Shown here in pieces: positions 25,361-34,116 of a stretch of DNA of 64,000 nt. The position numbers and the translations under genes are program-made. The notes under the pieces are model-generated. The model was given only the letters and a program-made list of their open reading frames with translations. It was not told where the DNA came from and made no database searches. Within the stretch, counting starts at the first letter, position 1; each line of letters opens with the position of its first letter. The DNA comes from an uncultured Clostridia bacterium (lineage in GTDB: Bacteria > Bacillota > Clostridia > Christensenellales > UBA1242), in the NCBI GenBank assembly GCA_944372335.1, contig CALVYQ010000004.1:30418-94417 (forward strand), in the 5' to 3' direction.

Positions 25361-27268
25361 ATGTCAAAACGAATAACCTTTGGAATTTTAATGATTGTGT
25401 TTTTTAGCACAATCTTTTTTCCTATTAAGTTTCAAGAAGCACACGCCATATCAATAAAAGATAGTAATATTGTCTATAACAGTATTGATAAAATTATTGT
25501 TATTGACGAAAGCAAAGTGCTAAATATCACTGAAAAAATCACACTTACCTATAAACAATCAGGGATAAATGTTGGGCTTGCAAGGCATATATCAAGAATG
25601 AATAATGTTACACGCATAGTTGATGGCAAAAGAATTTCTAAAACATATATTCATAATTTGAAATTAAATAGCGTTACCATGAATGGAGAAACAGAATATG
25701 GCTTTGTCGAGAGAGATGGTGACTATTTTGTCATTAATATTGGTGCAGATGGCGACTATAAAAGTGAAGGACAATATGTCTATGAAATCAATTATACCTA
25801 TGATTTAGGCGAAGATTTCATCTCCTCTTTTGATGATTTTACCTTTGACTTGATGGATTATGATTATTTAACTTCTGTAGAAAACTTTTCAGCCACAATA
25901 ATTTTACCAAATTTAGTTGATGATATAGCTAATAACATATCCTTTAGAACAAATGATTTTGAAGGGTTGGGTGCTGAAGCGGTTAATTTGAAGATTGACA
26001 GCGAGATAGGCGAAGATGGACGGTCAAGAAGCACTATAAGTCTTGGTATGCAAAACATTCCAGCACAGACTGGGCTCACAATTCAGCTTATACTTCCAAA
26101 TAACTACTTTAACGCCAAGTTTGTTCCTCACCCTCTTTATTATGTCACCATCGCCGTTTCAATAGTTGCTGTAATTGGTATTATTTTACTTTTATTTTCT
26201 CATAAATTTCATAAAAAAGAAGTTGTCACGGTGGAATTTTATCCGCCAAAGAATTGTTCTGCAATTGATGTTGCTAAGATATATCGTGGTAAGGTAAAAG
26301 CAAAGGACTTCACTGCTTTGATACTTGAATGGGCAAGCAAGAAACTGATAAAGATTGAACTTATTGATAAAAATACTGTAAAACTCATAAAATTGCAAGA
26401 CTTTCCAAAGGAAAATAATATTCCAATTGAGTTGATATCAGGCAAGATAAACGAGTCTAACCTTTTTGATGCTTTCTTTTCCAAAGGCAATGTTTTTATA
26501 GCAAGAAAGAATAAAGCAATTAAAAATCCAAAACTTAGCAAAGCGTCTAGGAGCATCTATAAGCAAGATGAGGAGATAAAAAAGAAAAGCCTTATTTTGA
26601 AAACGGTGATTTCCTTATTAGCACTCTTGCCAATCCTATTTCATATAATCTGGTATAATGTGGTTATCAGTGCCAATTTTACTTACTTCATGGTGCTTAT
26701 CTTTCCTGTGATTGCTTTAATTGTTCTGGTGTATTCCACAATTCCTTGGTGGTTCAAACTTTTTTGGTGTAGCTTTTTTGGTGGACTTCCGCTTGGTATG
26801 ATGCTTTCCTTTATCATTATCCCGTATGATTTTTTGTATCTTGCAATAATAACCGCATTAATTTTGATTGTTGGATTCTGTCTCACTCCTCTTGTCAAAG
26901 TTTTTACCGAATTTGAACGCTCAATGAGGGGCAAGGTGATTGGCTTTAAAAACTTTTTGAAGGTTGCAGAACTAGACAAGTTGAATGCACTTGTTCAAGA
27001 GGATCCTGAGTATTTTTATCACATCTTGCCATATTGCTATATCTTCAATTTGACGGATAAAATGGAGGAAAAGTTTAAAGCTTTAGAAATAGAAAAACCG
27101 GATTATCTTAATGGTATCAGCACTGTTGTTGTAGGTAGAGCTATACGAGGTGCTATCACTCATAAAATATCGAGCTTTTCAACGTCATCATCTTCGTTTA
27201 GAGGCGGCGGAGGAAGGCGTGGTTCATCTGGCGGTGGAGCTGGAGGTGGCGGTGCACGAGGACGCTAG
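25361..27268 (+). CDS. DUF2207 membrane protein with glycine-rich tail
   Basis: A 635-residue protein. It has a signal peptide (cleaved near AHA, residue 29), an extracytoplasmic beta-sandwich DUF2207 domain (residues about 35-245) and a membrane segment near 255-280. A cytoplasmic region of about 150 residues follows, then two to three more membrane segments (410-510), and a C-terminal tail FRGGGGRRGSSGGGAGGGG. That Gly-rich end is typical of the DUF2207 family. The function is unknown; it is found in many Gram-positive bacteria and archaea. AGGAGGAAT precedes the start. Its last four bases overlap the convergent gene at 27265. Confidence 0.87.
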   Translation: MSKRITFGILMIVFFSTIFFPIKFQEAHAISIKDSNIVYNSIDKIIVIDESKVLNITEKITLTYKQSGINVGLARHISRMNNVTRIVDGKRISKTYIHNLKLNSVTMNGETEYGFVERDGDYFVINIGADGDYKSEGQYVYEINYTYDLGEDFISSFDDFTFDLMDYDYLTSVENFSATIILPNLVDDIANNISFRTNDFEGLGAEAVNLKIDSEIGEDGRSRSTISLGMQNIPAQTGLTIQLILPNNYFNAKFVPHPLYYVTIAVSIVAVIGIILLLFSHKFHKKEVVTVEFYPPKNCSAIDVAKIYRGKVKAKDFTALILEWASKKLIKIELIDKNTVKLIKLQDFPKENNIPIELISGKINESNLFDAFFSKGNVFIARKNKAIKNPKLSKASRSIYKQDEEIKKKSLILKTVISLLALLPILFHIIWYNVVISANFTYFMVLIFPVIALIVLVYSTIPWWFKLFWCSFFGGLPLGMMLSFIIIPYDFLYLAIITALILIVGFCLTPLVKVFTEFERSMRGKVIGFKNFLKVAELDKLNALVQEDPEYFYHILPYCYIFNLTDKMEEKFKALEIEKPDYLNGISTVVVGRAIRGAITHKISSFSTSSSSFRGGGGRRGSSGGGAGGGGARGR

Positions 27269-27888
27269 ATAACTAAAATCACTTTTCCGTTGAGCAGATA
27301 AAGCAAAAGTGTTTCTGTCAAATTTAGTATTAACAAAACTAAAAGTCCAAAGAGTAAATATAGCAATCTGTTGCAGTCAGTGTTTCCATAGCGTTTGCAA
27401 TTGCCATTAATTTTGCTTAAAATTAGATAGAACATAATAAGCACAAAAAGCGTCAAAAGTTGGCAAGGTAAGATGATGACTATTGCGGTTAAACTTCCGC
27501 CTAGGCCGTAGAGTATGAAAATTAAAGCAAAGTTTAAGCCAAAAAGATACCCTCTATAGACAATTAAAATTTCAGCAATTGGAAAAAGAATTGGAACAAA
27601 GGATACTCCAAATAAAATAATTGCGTTGACAGAAAGTGACAGCATACGAGAGAAAAATGCTGATGACGAGCCAACAAGTCCATTTTTGAAATCGTCCAGA
27701 CTTATCTCTTGCAGGCGAGATAAACTTTCGCTGTTAGAGTGTTTTATTGCGACAAAAATTCCAGCGGATATTGCAATAATAACCAACATAAGCGTTAGAA
27801 TAAATTTTCCTCTATTTTCTTTCAATGTGCGAGAGCAGGAAAAACGTAGTCCGTTTATAAAAGAATGCGATTTATACGATTTTAACAT
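27265..27888 (-). CDS. SpoIIM/DUF95-like membrane protein
   Basis: A protein of about 207 residues with five hydrophobic segments and a GLNFALIFILYGLGG-type central region. The architecture matches the stage II sporulation protein M superfamily: a basic N-terminus, TM1, a soluble loop of about 40 residues, then a TM cluster. ATG 27888 is used; a TTG nine codons upstream is also possible and neither has a strong ribosome site. SpoIIM works with SpoIID/SpoIIP in engulfment, but relatives without sporulation roles exist and no spoIID or spoIIP is nearby. The 3' end overlaps the DUF2207 gene by four bases. Confidence 0.6.
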   Translation of the reverse strand: MLKSYKSHSFINGLRFSCSRTLKENRGKFILTLMLVIIAISAGIFVAIKHSNSESLSRLQEISLDDFKNGLVGSSSAFFSRMLSLSVNAIILFGVSFVPILFPIAEILIVYRGYLFGLNFALIFILYGLGGSLTAIVIILPCQLLTLFVLIMFYLILSKINGNCKRYGNTDCNRLLYLLFGLLVLLILNLTETLLLYLLNGKVILVI

Positions 27889-27958
27889 AGATAATAATAT
27901 TAAAAATAATGACAAAAAAGAACATTTTTCCTATAATTGATATAAAATATATATTTGT

Positions 27959-27987
27959 TTGACTTTTTTGCTGGCAAGATGTAAAAT
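27959..27987 (+). promoter_or_regulatory. Promoter of the metallo-hydrolase gene
   Basis: TTGACT (27959-27964), 17 bases, TAAAAT (27982-27987), 19 bases before ATG 28007. Confidence 0.6.
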
Positions 27988-28006
27988 TCAAGATAGAGGT
28001 GACAAA

Positions 28007-28627
28007 ATGAGGCTGATTGGAGATATATATGATAGCAATGTTTTCGTGGAAGCCATAGGAGGGGAAAAATATATTGTTGATGCTGGCGCTGATTTTAACA
28101 AATTAAAACAAGTTATAAAAGATAAAAATGTATCAGCGCTCTTTCTTACGCACGGGCATTTTGACCACTCATATTTTGCAATGGATTACTCCGAAAATTT
28201 AGATATTAAAATTTATGCAAGCGACAAAATTAAGGAATACCTTGAAGATCCGAAAAAGAATTACTCTACCGATTTAGATTGCGAGCCTATGAAGGTTACC
28301 GATTTTTCTAATTTCGTGTTATTACATGGTGATGGAAAAATTGTGATTGGCAAAATGGAGGTTGAATATTACCAATTGGGCGGGCATAGTAAAAGTGATA
28401 TGTGCTACTTAATTGGTGAAGATTTGTATGTTGGCGATTTGGTCATTGGCCGTGGTATCGGAAGAATGGATTTATACGGTGGCGACAAGCAGGAAATGAT
28501 TAAGAGCTTAAAAAAACTCTCAGCCTTGAAATACACAACAATGCACTGTGGACACGGTGAAGATTTGACTAAAAATATGGCTGACAAAGTGATAGCAACC
28601 TATTTAAAATTCCTTTCAAGAAATTAA
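28007..28627 (+). CDS. Metallo-beta-lactamase-fold hydrolase (glyoxalase II-like)
   Basis: A 206-residue cytoplasmic enzyme with the zinc motif THGHFDH (H49, H51, D53, H54), GGHSKSD, the bridging-Asp region LYVGDLV, and the late HCGHG. This is the YcbL/glyoxalase II-like layout; the family hydrolyses thioesters such as S-lactoylglutathione or related small molecules. The substrate is not readable from the sequence. ATG 28007 follows AGAGGTGAC; the open frame further upstream overlaps the promoter. It is a single-gene unit with a terminator after it. Confidence 0.82.
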   Translation: MRLIGDIYDSNVFVEAIGGEKYIVDAGADFNKLKQVIKDKNVSALFLTHGHFDHSYFAMDYSENLDIKIYASDKIKEYLEDPKKNYSTDLDCEPMKVTDFSNFVLLHGDGKIVIGKMEVEYYQLGGHSKSDMCYLIGEDLYVGDLVIGRGIGRMDLYGGDKQEMIKSLKKLSALKYTTMHCGHGEDLTKNMADKVIATYLKFLSRN

Positions 28628-28652
28628 ATTTATATAAAATAGTTAAAAATGT

Positions 28653-28687
28653 AAGAATTTGTTTTTAATAGACAAGTTCTTTTTTTT
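28653..28687 (+). terminator. Terminator of the metallo-hydrolase gene
   Basis: AAGAATTTGT (28653-28662) pairs with ACAAGTTCTT (28672-28681) with one G-T pair, then a run of T. The 165 bases from here to the next gene are over 85% A+T with no feature I can name. Confidence 0.75.
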
Positions 28688-28876
28688 GCTAATTGCATAA
28701 ATATTTTTAATTTATATAAAATAAATAATAAATTTATTATAAAAATTCTTTAATTTTATTTTGTAAAATCAAATAAATAATTTATAATAATATGGTCATA
28801 AAGTATGATTATTTTTTCAAAATATTTCTAAAATATAACAATTTATAAAAAGTCGGAGGTAGTAGAGAAAAAAATA

Positions 28877-29626
28877 TTGATAGCTCTCTTTGCTTTTATG
28901 TTGATTGGTTCAACAATTGCTGGCGGAGTTGTGCTTTATGATAATATTAGTGTAAGTGCTCCTGACAGCAATGTGTCAAAAAGCGCACCAACAAATGATG
29001 ACCTTTGGACGGACAGGGGAAACTATGCAACAAGTTTCGCAGGTGGTGATGGGCAATCAGAGGCAACTGCATACCAGATAGCAACCGCTGAACAACTTGC
29101 AAGACTTGCGTATTTAATAAATTCTTCGTCAAATTCTACTTATAATGACCTTTACTATGTTCAAACAGCGGACATAGATTTATCAGCCCACTATTGGGAT
29201 CCAATTGGAAATTATGGCAGCAGTTCGTATTATTTTAGAGGAAATTATAATGGTGGTGAATTAAATCAGATAGATAGCACATATCTAATAAATTGGACTC
29301 AATCAATGCCTACATTTGGCACAACTTCGCTTAAAGGAGAAGAGCATGATAATACGGCGTATATGTTTGTATCCTCTATCGAAGATATTGAAACAGTGAC
29401 AGGGGATAGAAAGGTTAAATTTTCCGATTTTGCGTATGACTTTATGGTTAATTATCGAGGTTCTGTTCCAATATGCTGGACACGAGATTTGGGGTCAAAC
29501 TACAATAACATTCTTTGCTTAAATGAAAATGGAGATATAACGCAGAGAAAGCCAAATCTTACAGTAAATCAACTTGGGGTGCAATTCACAATTAAAATAT
29601 CAGAATATGCGTGTGTGGAGAGATAA
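28877..29626 (+). CDS. Degenerate surface protein: GLUG-type N-terminus joined to a DUF6273-like end
   Basis: A 249-residue frame. Residues 1-25 are signal-peptide-like. Residues 60-125 resemble the start of a GLUG-type surface domain (ATAEQLARLAYLIN, DIDLSAHYWDPIG). The last 80 residues resemble the DUF6273 C-terminal domain, with NLTVNQLGVQFTIKI where GVRPALNI-like sequence is usual. There is no ATG: a good GTCGGAGG ribosome site is followed by GTAGAGAAAAAAATATTG, so translation must use TTG 28877 or the original start was lost. The middle joins two domains abruptly. It looks like a remnant of a longer gene, possibly still expressed. Confidence 0.5.
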   Translation: MIALFAFMLIGSTIAGGVVLYDNISVSAPDSNVSKSAPTNDDLWTDRGNYATSFAGGDGQSEATAYQIATAEQLARLAYLINSSSNSTYNDLYYVQTADIDLSAHYWDPIGNYGSSSYYFRGNYNGGELNQIDSTYLINWTQSMPTFGTTSLKGEEHDNTAYMFVSSIEDIETVTGDRKVKFSDFAYDFMVNYRGSVPICWTRDLGSNYNNILCLNENGDITQRKPNLTVNQLGVQFTIKISEYACVER

Positions 29627-29700
29627 CTTACCAATCTTTTTGTCTATTTGAATTGCAAACTTTTTATTAAAAATATTAGCAATAATATTTCCAAATTATA

Positions 29701-29743
29701 CAAAATATAGCGTATTATTCAATGCATAATACGCTATATTTTG
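29701..29743. repeat. 43-bp palindromic intergenic repeat, perfect copy
   Basis: CAAAATATAGCGTATTAT (29701-29718) and ATAATACGCTATATTTTG (29726-29743) are perfect 18-base complements around the loop TCAATGC. It ends in TTGTTTT, so it could also terminate transcription between the convergent surface gene and degV. It is the best-preserved member of the four-copy family. Confidence 0.85.
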
Positions 29744-29780
29744 TTTTAATATTTAATTATTGTTAGTTTAGCAAACAATA

Positions 29781-30620
29781 TTATTTTGCGAAATACACCA
29801 TACCATAAGCACCAGGGCCAGCGTGCGTGCCAACTACACAGCCGATGCTGTGATATTCAATCTTGTCTGGGTCAACTTCAAGTTTATCTTTATATTTTTG
29901 CACAAAGTTTTCAATGTTCTTTTTATTTGCTGAGTAGCCAAAGTAGAGTGGATAGGTTTTGTCACGATTTTTAAGGACTTCTTCAACCATATAGATATTT
30001 GCTTGCTCACCACGTTTTTTTGCCTTGTTTACCACTCTTCCGCCTTCAAGAGCGATAATAGGTTTCATATTTAGTACTGTTCCAAGTGCGGCAGCTGCAC
30101 CACTTATTCTTCCGCCAAGTCTGAGATATTTCAAGTCGCTTACAACAGCAACAAGCCTTATTTTTCTCTTTAGGCGTTCAAGCTCGTCAATAACTTCCTG
30201 AGGTGTTGGATTTTTTTCTTTTATGTACTTCACAATCTCCATAATTAAAGCACCTTCTGCAAATGTGGTGACTTCGGAATCGCAAATATATACATTTTTC
30301 ATTTTTAAAGCCTCAACCGCATTCTTGGCTTGAGCGATTGTTCCTGCAAGATTTGACGAGATGACAATTGTCAAAACGAACCAATCTTCCTTATTGCAAT
30401 ATGGAGAAAGGGCAGTTTCAAATTTATATTGATTTGGTTGGCTGGTCTTTGGAATTATGCCGGTTGTTTTCATTTTTTCATAAAACTCGTCATTTGGCAA
30501 GCCTTCTGGGAAAAGCTCTCCTGCAAAGTTTAGTTCGATAGGTAGAATGGTTATATCATTTTCTTTAGCAAAGCTATCTGGCATATCAACAGATGCTTCT
30601 GTAACAATTTTATACTTCAT
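29781..30620 (-). CDS. DegV-family fatty-acid-binding protein
   Basis: A 279-residue DegV protein. YKIVTEASVDMPDSFAKEN is the family start (xxIxTDSxxDLP), with SSNLAGTIAQAKNA in the middle and GGRISGAAAALGTVLNMKPII in the lipid-contacting region. DegV/FakB proteins hold a fatty acid for phosphorylation by FakA; FakA is not in the window. ATG 30620 is supported by GAGGAGTTT; the 18 open codons upstream overlap a terminator. It has no signal peptide. Confidence 0.9.
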   Translation of the reverse strand: MKYKIVTEASVDMPDSFAKENDITILPIELNFAGELFPEGLPNDEFYEKMKTTGIIPKTSQPNQYKFETALSPYCNKEDWFVLTIVISSNLAGTIAQAKNAVEALKMKNVYICDSEVTTFAEGALIMEIVKYIKEKNPTPQEVIDELERLKRKIRLVAVVSDLKYLRLGGRISGAAAALGTVLNMKPIIALEGGRVVNKAKKRGEQANIYMVEEVLKNRDKTYPLYFGYSANKKNIENFVQKYKDKLEVDPDKIEYHSIGCVVGTHAGPGAYGMVYFAK

Positions 30621-30652
30621 AAACTCCTCACTTTTATCTATTATGATTATAT

Positions 30653-30676
30653 AAAAAAAGCTTGCATAAAGCAAGC
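30653..30676 (-). terminator. Terminator of the ABC permease gene
   Basis: On the minus strand GCTTGC (30676-30671) pairs with GCAAGC (30665-30660) around TTTAT and is followed by seven T. It separates the ABC operon from degV. Confidence 0.8.
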
Positions 30677-30717
30677 AAAAAACAAATAAATTTAAAGAAT
30701 TTTAAGTTTTTTAAATT

Positions 30718-32382
30718 CTAATTACGTTTAAAAAGTTGGTTGGTAAAGAAATACATTCCAAGCATAAGCACTAGGGTGTAGCAGATTGAAATAAAGAAAT
30801 TTCCGCCTGATAAAAATGGAGTGTTAAGGAAACTAATAGATGAGCTTGCTCCACCAAAATACGAGAAGAGGTTGGCGTGTGCGAAAGGAAATAGTGCATA
30901 AACAAAGAAACCACTTAAAAAGGTGTTCATTATAAATCCAACGGCAAAGATACCAAGAGATATGCCAAACATCAACTCAAATTTTCTTGATATATTCATT
31001 AAAAGAATGGTTATAAGAGTGTAAAATACTATCTCAAATTCTATGCAAAGAATTTTGAATAAGATATAAACAATAGGGCTTATTATGTATGGTGAGGCCA
31101 AATTAAACACCGCAAGTACCGGCGTAAATGTCACGCCATAGATGATATAGCTTATTAAAATTATGAGAATGGAGAAAAATAGAAGTAGAGAAAAGGAGGC
31201 GAGCACAATTGCGAAGAATTTGCCTGCAAAAACAGAATTGAATGAAGTATTTTGTGCAAGCACGACATCTACTTTACCTTTTCTTCGGTCACGTCCAAAG
31301 AGTTTATATGCAAAAAAGATGCTTACAAAGGTTAAAATAAATCCAATGATTGATATGAGGTAATAAGCAAAATCGTAGGCATTGACACTGCCATTTGCAC
31401 TATTGAAATTCATAGGTGACAAATAGTTTGTGCAATAAAGGCTGTCTTCTTTAAGTATGTAATTATTGCTGATGATATTTTGTCTTAACTCTAATTCCTC
31501 TTGGCTTTCGTAACCTATATAGTTTGCATAGTTTGGTAAGCTTTGAGATAATAGGAGGAATAACTCGCCTTGCATATTATAGCTTGCATAAGTGGCAATT
31601 CGCTTATAGTTTAAAGCGAGGCTTGCCATATCATAGATGTCTTTAGAATTGTAGTAAACATTATTAAATTCTTGCAAGATGTCATTTAGTTTATTTTCAA
31701 CGCTAACCACATAGTTTACTTCAAGCTCTACTGTTTTATCAGCATCTGTTTGCCAATTGATAACTTCCATACTTAAAAAGTCCCGGAACAATTGACGATC
31801 TTCAAGTAAAATGTCATACATATCTCTAACATTTTCTCTGTTAGTGGTGTAGTATAGGTTGTTATCCAAAAGTTCAGTGAGATGTTGTATTGTGGCTAAA
31901 TCATTTTCTGTAAAATAGAGTGGGCTTTCAAAATCTTTTAAAGATGAAATTCTGCTATAAAAATCGTGAAGTTCAGACTGAACACTGATATCAAATGAAT
32001 TATTTACAAAGTTATCAGGGTAGCTATCCGGATAGGCGTTATATAGTTGCAAGTTCTCTAAAAATGTTGTGATATTTGTTGTAAGGTTGTTGTATTGTTC
32101 TATTAGAGAAGTATCTCTCTGTCCGTCTATAATTTTTTTGTTTTCTGCAATCTTTTCATCTAGATTTATAATGCTGTCTTCATAATTTCCATAGATAAAA
32201 TCGGCGTAAAGTTCATCGGCGGTTTCGTATTCAAAACTTAAGTTTGTTTGAGGTGTCACGTTTGGATTAAAGCAAAAGCCGGCTATCACACACGCAACAA
32301 TGGCAACAAAAATGCCACATAAAGTTATCGGGTTGAGTATTAATCTACGAAAATCGTATCCACAAATTTTGAACAACTTCAT
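30718..32382 (-). CDS. ABC-2-type transporter permease
   Basis: A 554-residue membrane protein. TM1 is at residues about 16-35. A large extracytoplasmic, mostly helical domain follows (about 40-335) and contains coiled-coil-like stretches. The C-terminal bundle of about five to six membrane segments (336-550) includes the cytoplasmic loop KLFGRDRRKGKVDVVLAQ, typical of ABC-2 permeases that couple to the ATPase. It follows the ATPase gene at 32473-33387 by 90 bases, so the pair forms one exporter. The cargo is unknown; the very large outer loop is unusual for simple drug exporters and suggests a lipid or peptide function. Confidence 0.8.
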   Translation of the reverse strand: MKLFKICGYDFRRLILNPITLCGIFVAIVACVIAGFCFNPNVTPQTNLSFEYETADELYADFIYGNYEDSIINLDEKIAENKKIIDGQRDTSLIEQYNNLTTNITTFLENLQLYNAYPDSYPDNFVNNSFDISVQSELHDFYSRISSLKDFESPLYFTENDLATIQHLTELLDNNLYYTTNRENVRDMYDILLEDRQLFRDFLSMEVINWQTDADKTVELEVNYVVSVENKLNDILQEFNNVYYNSKDIYDMASLALNYKRIATYASYNMQGELFLLLSQSLPNYANYIGYESQEELELRQNIISNNYILKEDSLYCTNYLSPMNFNSANGSVNAYDFAYYLISIIGFILTFVSIFFAYKLFGRDRRKGKVDVVLAQNTSFNSVFAGKFFAIVLASFSLLLFFSILIILISYIIYGVTFTPVLAVFNLASPYIISPIVYILFKILCIEFEIVFYTLITILLMNISRKFELMFGISLGIFAVGFIMNTFLSGFFVYALFPFAHANLFSYFGGASSSISFLNTPFLSGGNFFISICYTLVLMLGMYFFTNQLFKRN

Positions 32383-32472
32383 AATTTCTCCTTAGCTTAT
32401 TTTTAATAAAAGTCACTTTTTTTCAAAAAAAATCGTAAAAAATTCGCATTTTTTTATATTTTTTGTCTAATT

Positions 32473-33387
32473 TTAATTTTTATTTTTGAAATATGATGAT
32501 AATTTGTCTAAAGTTTTTTCTTCGCCTTTTTCTTTATGTCCAGCTGAATATATGGTTATCTTTTTTGATTTCAAAAATTTTAATAAGTCTTCAAGTTCGT
32601 CATCGCTTATTTTTGGTATCAAAACTTTTTGACCCTCCAATAATACCTCTTTGCCTCTCTCTTCTTTTAAGAGTTTTCCTAGATAATTTGGTTGCTTTGT
32701 TAAAATGAAAGTGTACCTCTTTTGATTAAAATCTTTCCACTTTTCATTTGCTTCGACAGAGGTCACTTCTCTATCATTCATAAAGATATAGGTATTAACA
32801 AAATCAAAAGCCTCTTTATTCGTTCCGGTTAAAAGAAAAGCACAATCTTTTTTTGTTTTTAATATTTTCACCAAAAGTTTTCTATCTTCATCGTCTAAAT
32901 CTAGGAATGGCTCATCGAGAATATATACTTTTGCGTCAACGGCTAGTGCTATAACAAGGGAAAGTTTTTTCTTTTCGCTGTTTGAAAGAGAATATACTCG
33001 GTTGTTCATAACCTCATACATTTTAAACGCTTTCAAAGTTTCAACCACTTTGCCAAGATTGTATTTTCTTTTGAGTCCAAGAAGATACTTTATATTTTTT
33101 AATACAGTTTGAAATTTAAAGAATGTTGGTGGGTGTAGGGAGATGCTGATTTCGTTTTGAAGGTTTCTATTGTTTTTAAGATTTTCTCCGTTAATAAAGA
33201 TATCGCCGTTTGTCAATGGGAGAGCACCAGCTATAAGCTTGCATAAACTTGTTTTGCCACTGCCATCGTCTCCTATCACAACAGCCACTTCGTTATTATG
33301 CAAATTAAAAGATACATCTTTGACTAAAAATTTCTTTTTGACAAAGGAAGATATATCTCTTACTTCTAAAATAATTTCATTTTTCAT
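32473..33387 (-). CDS. ABC transporter ATP-binding protein with atypical motifs
   Basis: A 304-residue ABC ATPase partner of the permease downstream. Walker A is GDDGSGKTS and Walker B is VYILDEPFLDLD, retaining the catalytic Glu. The signature is SLSNSEKKKL instead of LSGGQ, the Q-loop position reads SLHPPTFF without Gln, and the switch His is not evident (LLTGTNKEA). About 90 residues after the ABC domain are a charged extension. Transport is still plausible because ABC-2 ATPases tolerate signature changes, but efficient hydrolysis is uncertain. Confidence 0.8.
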   Translation of the reverse strand: MKNEIILEVRDISSFVKKKFLVKDVSFNLHNNEVAVVIGDDGSGKTSLCKLIAGALPLTNGDIFINGENLKNNRNLQNEISISLHPPTFFKFQTVLKNIKYLLGLKRKYNLGKVVETLKAFKMYEVMNNRVYSLSNSEKKKLSLVIALAVDAKVYILDEPFLDLDDEDRKLLVKILKTKKDCAFLLTGTNKEAFDFVNTYIFMNDREVTSVEANEKWKDFNQKRYTFILTKQPNYLGKLLKEERGKEVLLEGQKVLIPKISDDELEDLLKFLKSKKITIYSAGHKEKGEEKTLDKLSSYFKNKN

Positions 33388-33470
33388 GAGGATATTATAA
33401 CAAAAAATATAGTATTTGTAAAGATAAATACCATATTATAAATTGATTTTATACATTACTTTTGGCTAAA

Positions 33471-34004
33471 TCAGTCGGTGTTAATCAAATTGTCAAAGAC
33501 AAATTCATAGATATTTGGAGCTTGTTGACGCCATTTTTTACAACACTCTTCCGCACTCTGCCTTGTTGGAGCTTTAACTTTGATTTCAAAAAGTGGGGTT
33601 GCAATTAAACTTTCGTAGATTCGCATAGTGACAAGATAAGAACCATCTTCGCTGTCAGTATAGTTTGCATAGTATTCTTGTGAAATTTTGATGTTTAGAC
33701 GGTTGTTTTTTGCATACTCAGTGATTTCATCACGAAGAGAATTTGGGATTCGTTTGTAAAAATAGGAAAGACAATCTCTGCCTTCAAAGGTGAGGGTGTA
33801 ACGCATTTCGCCCTCTTTGCACTGAGTTTTGTAGATAAGTTTTGCCTCAGAAAGTTGATATAAAAGATCTAGGCAGTCCATATAATTTATCCAATTATTT
33901 TTAACTGCACAAATCTCAATTATGGAATTTTCTGTCAATGGCATTTCTACCTTATCCATAACAAAAAGAATGATTAACTTATTAGTGACTGCATCGTAAC
34001 TCAT
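33471..34004 (-). CDS. DUF4364 family protein
   Basis: A 177-residue protein resembling the DUF4364 family of Firmicutes. It has an N-terminal winged-helix-like part (VTNKLIILFVMDKVEMPLTENSIIEI, then LLYQLSEAKLIY and YTLTFEGRDCLSYF) and a beta-rich C-terminal part. ATG 34004 is preferred because TCGGAGAATAAA lies just upstream; an ATG five codons earlier and a longer frame are less likely. A DNA-binding or regulatory role is suggested by the winged-helix resemblance but not proven. It is divergent from the gene at 34117. Confidence 0.72.
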   Translation of the reverse strand: MSYDAVTNKLIILFVMDKVEMPLTENSIIEICAVKNNWINYMDCLDLLYQLSEAKLIYKTQCKEGEMRYTLTFEGRDCLSYFYKRIPNSLRDEITEYAKNNRLNIKISQEYYANYTDSEDGSYLVTMRIYESLIATPLFEIKVKAPTRQSAEECCKKWRQQAPNIYEFVFDNLINTD

Positions 34005-34116
34005 TTTATTCTCCGACATAATTTTATCACTATTACAATAAAAAATCAATTATCTTCTAATTTTAATTTGAAATTTTTTTTGTTTGTGCTATTATATTGA
34101 ATAATGAGGGGGAGAT

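Noticed and set aside
32390-32480. A/T-rich stretches with many T-runs between the ABC genes as a small RNA
   Set aside because: No stable hairpin with a conserved shape is seen and composition alone explains the pattern.
33401-33442. Imperfect palindrome (ATATAGTATTT / AAATACCATAT) as a fifth copy of the 43-bp repeat
   Set aside because: Only the innermost bases resemble the family and the arm length and spacing differ; chance similarity in AT-rich DNA is more likely.
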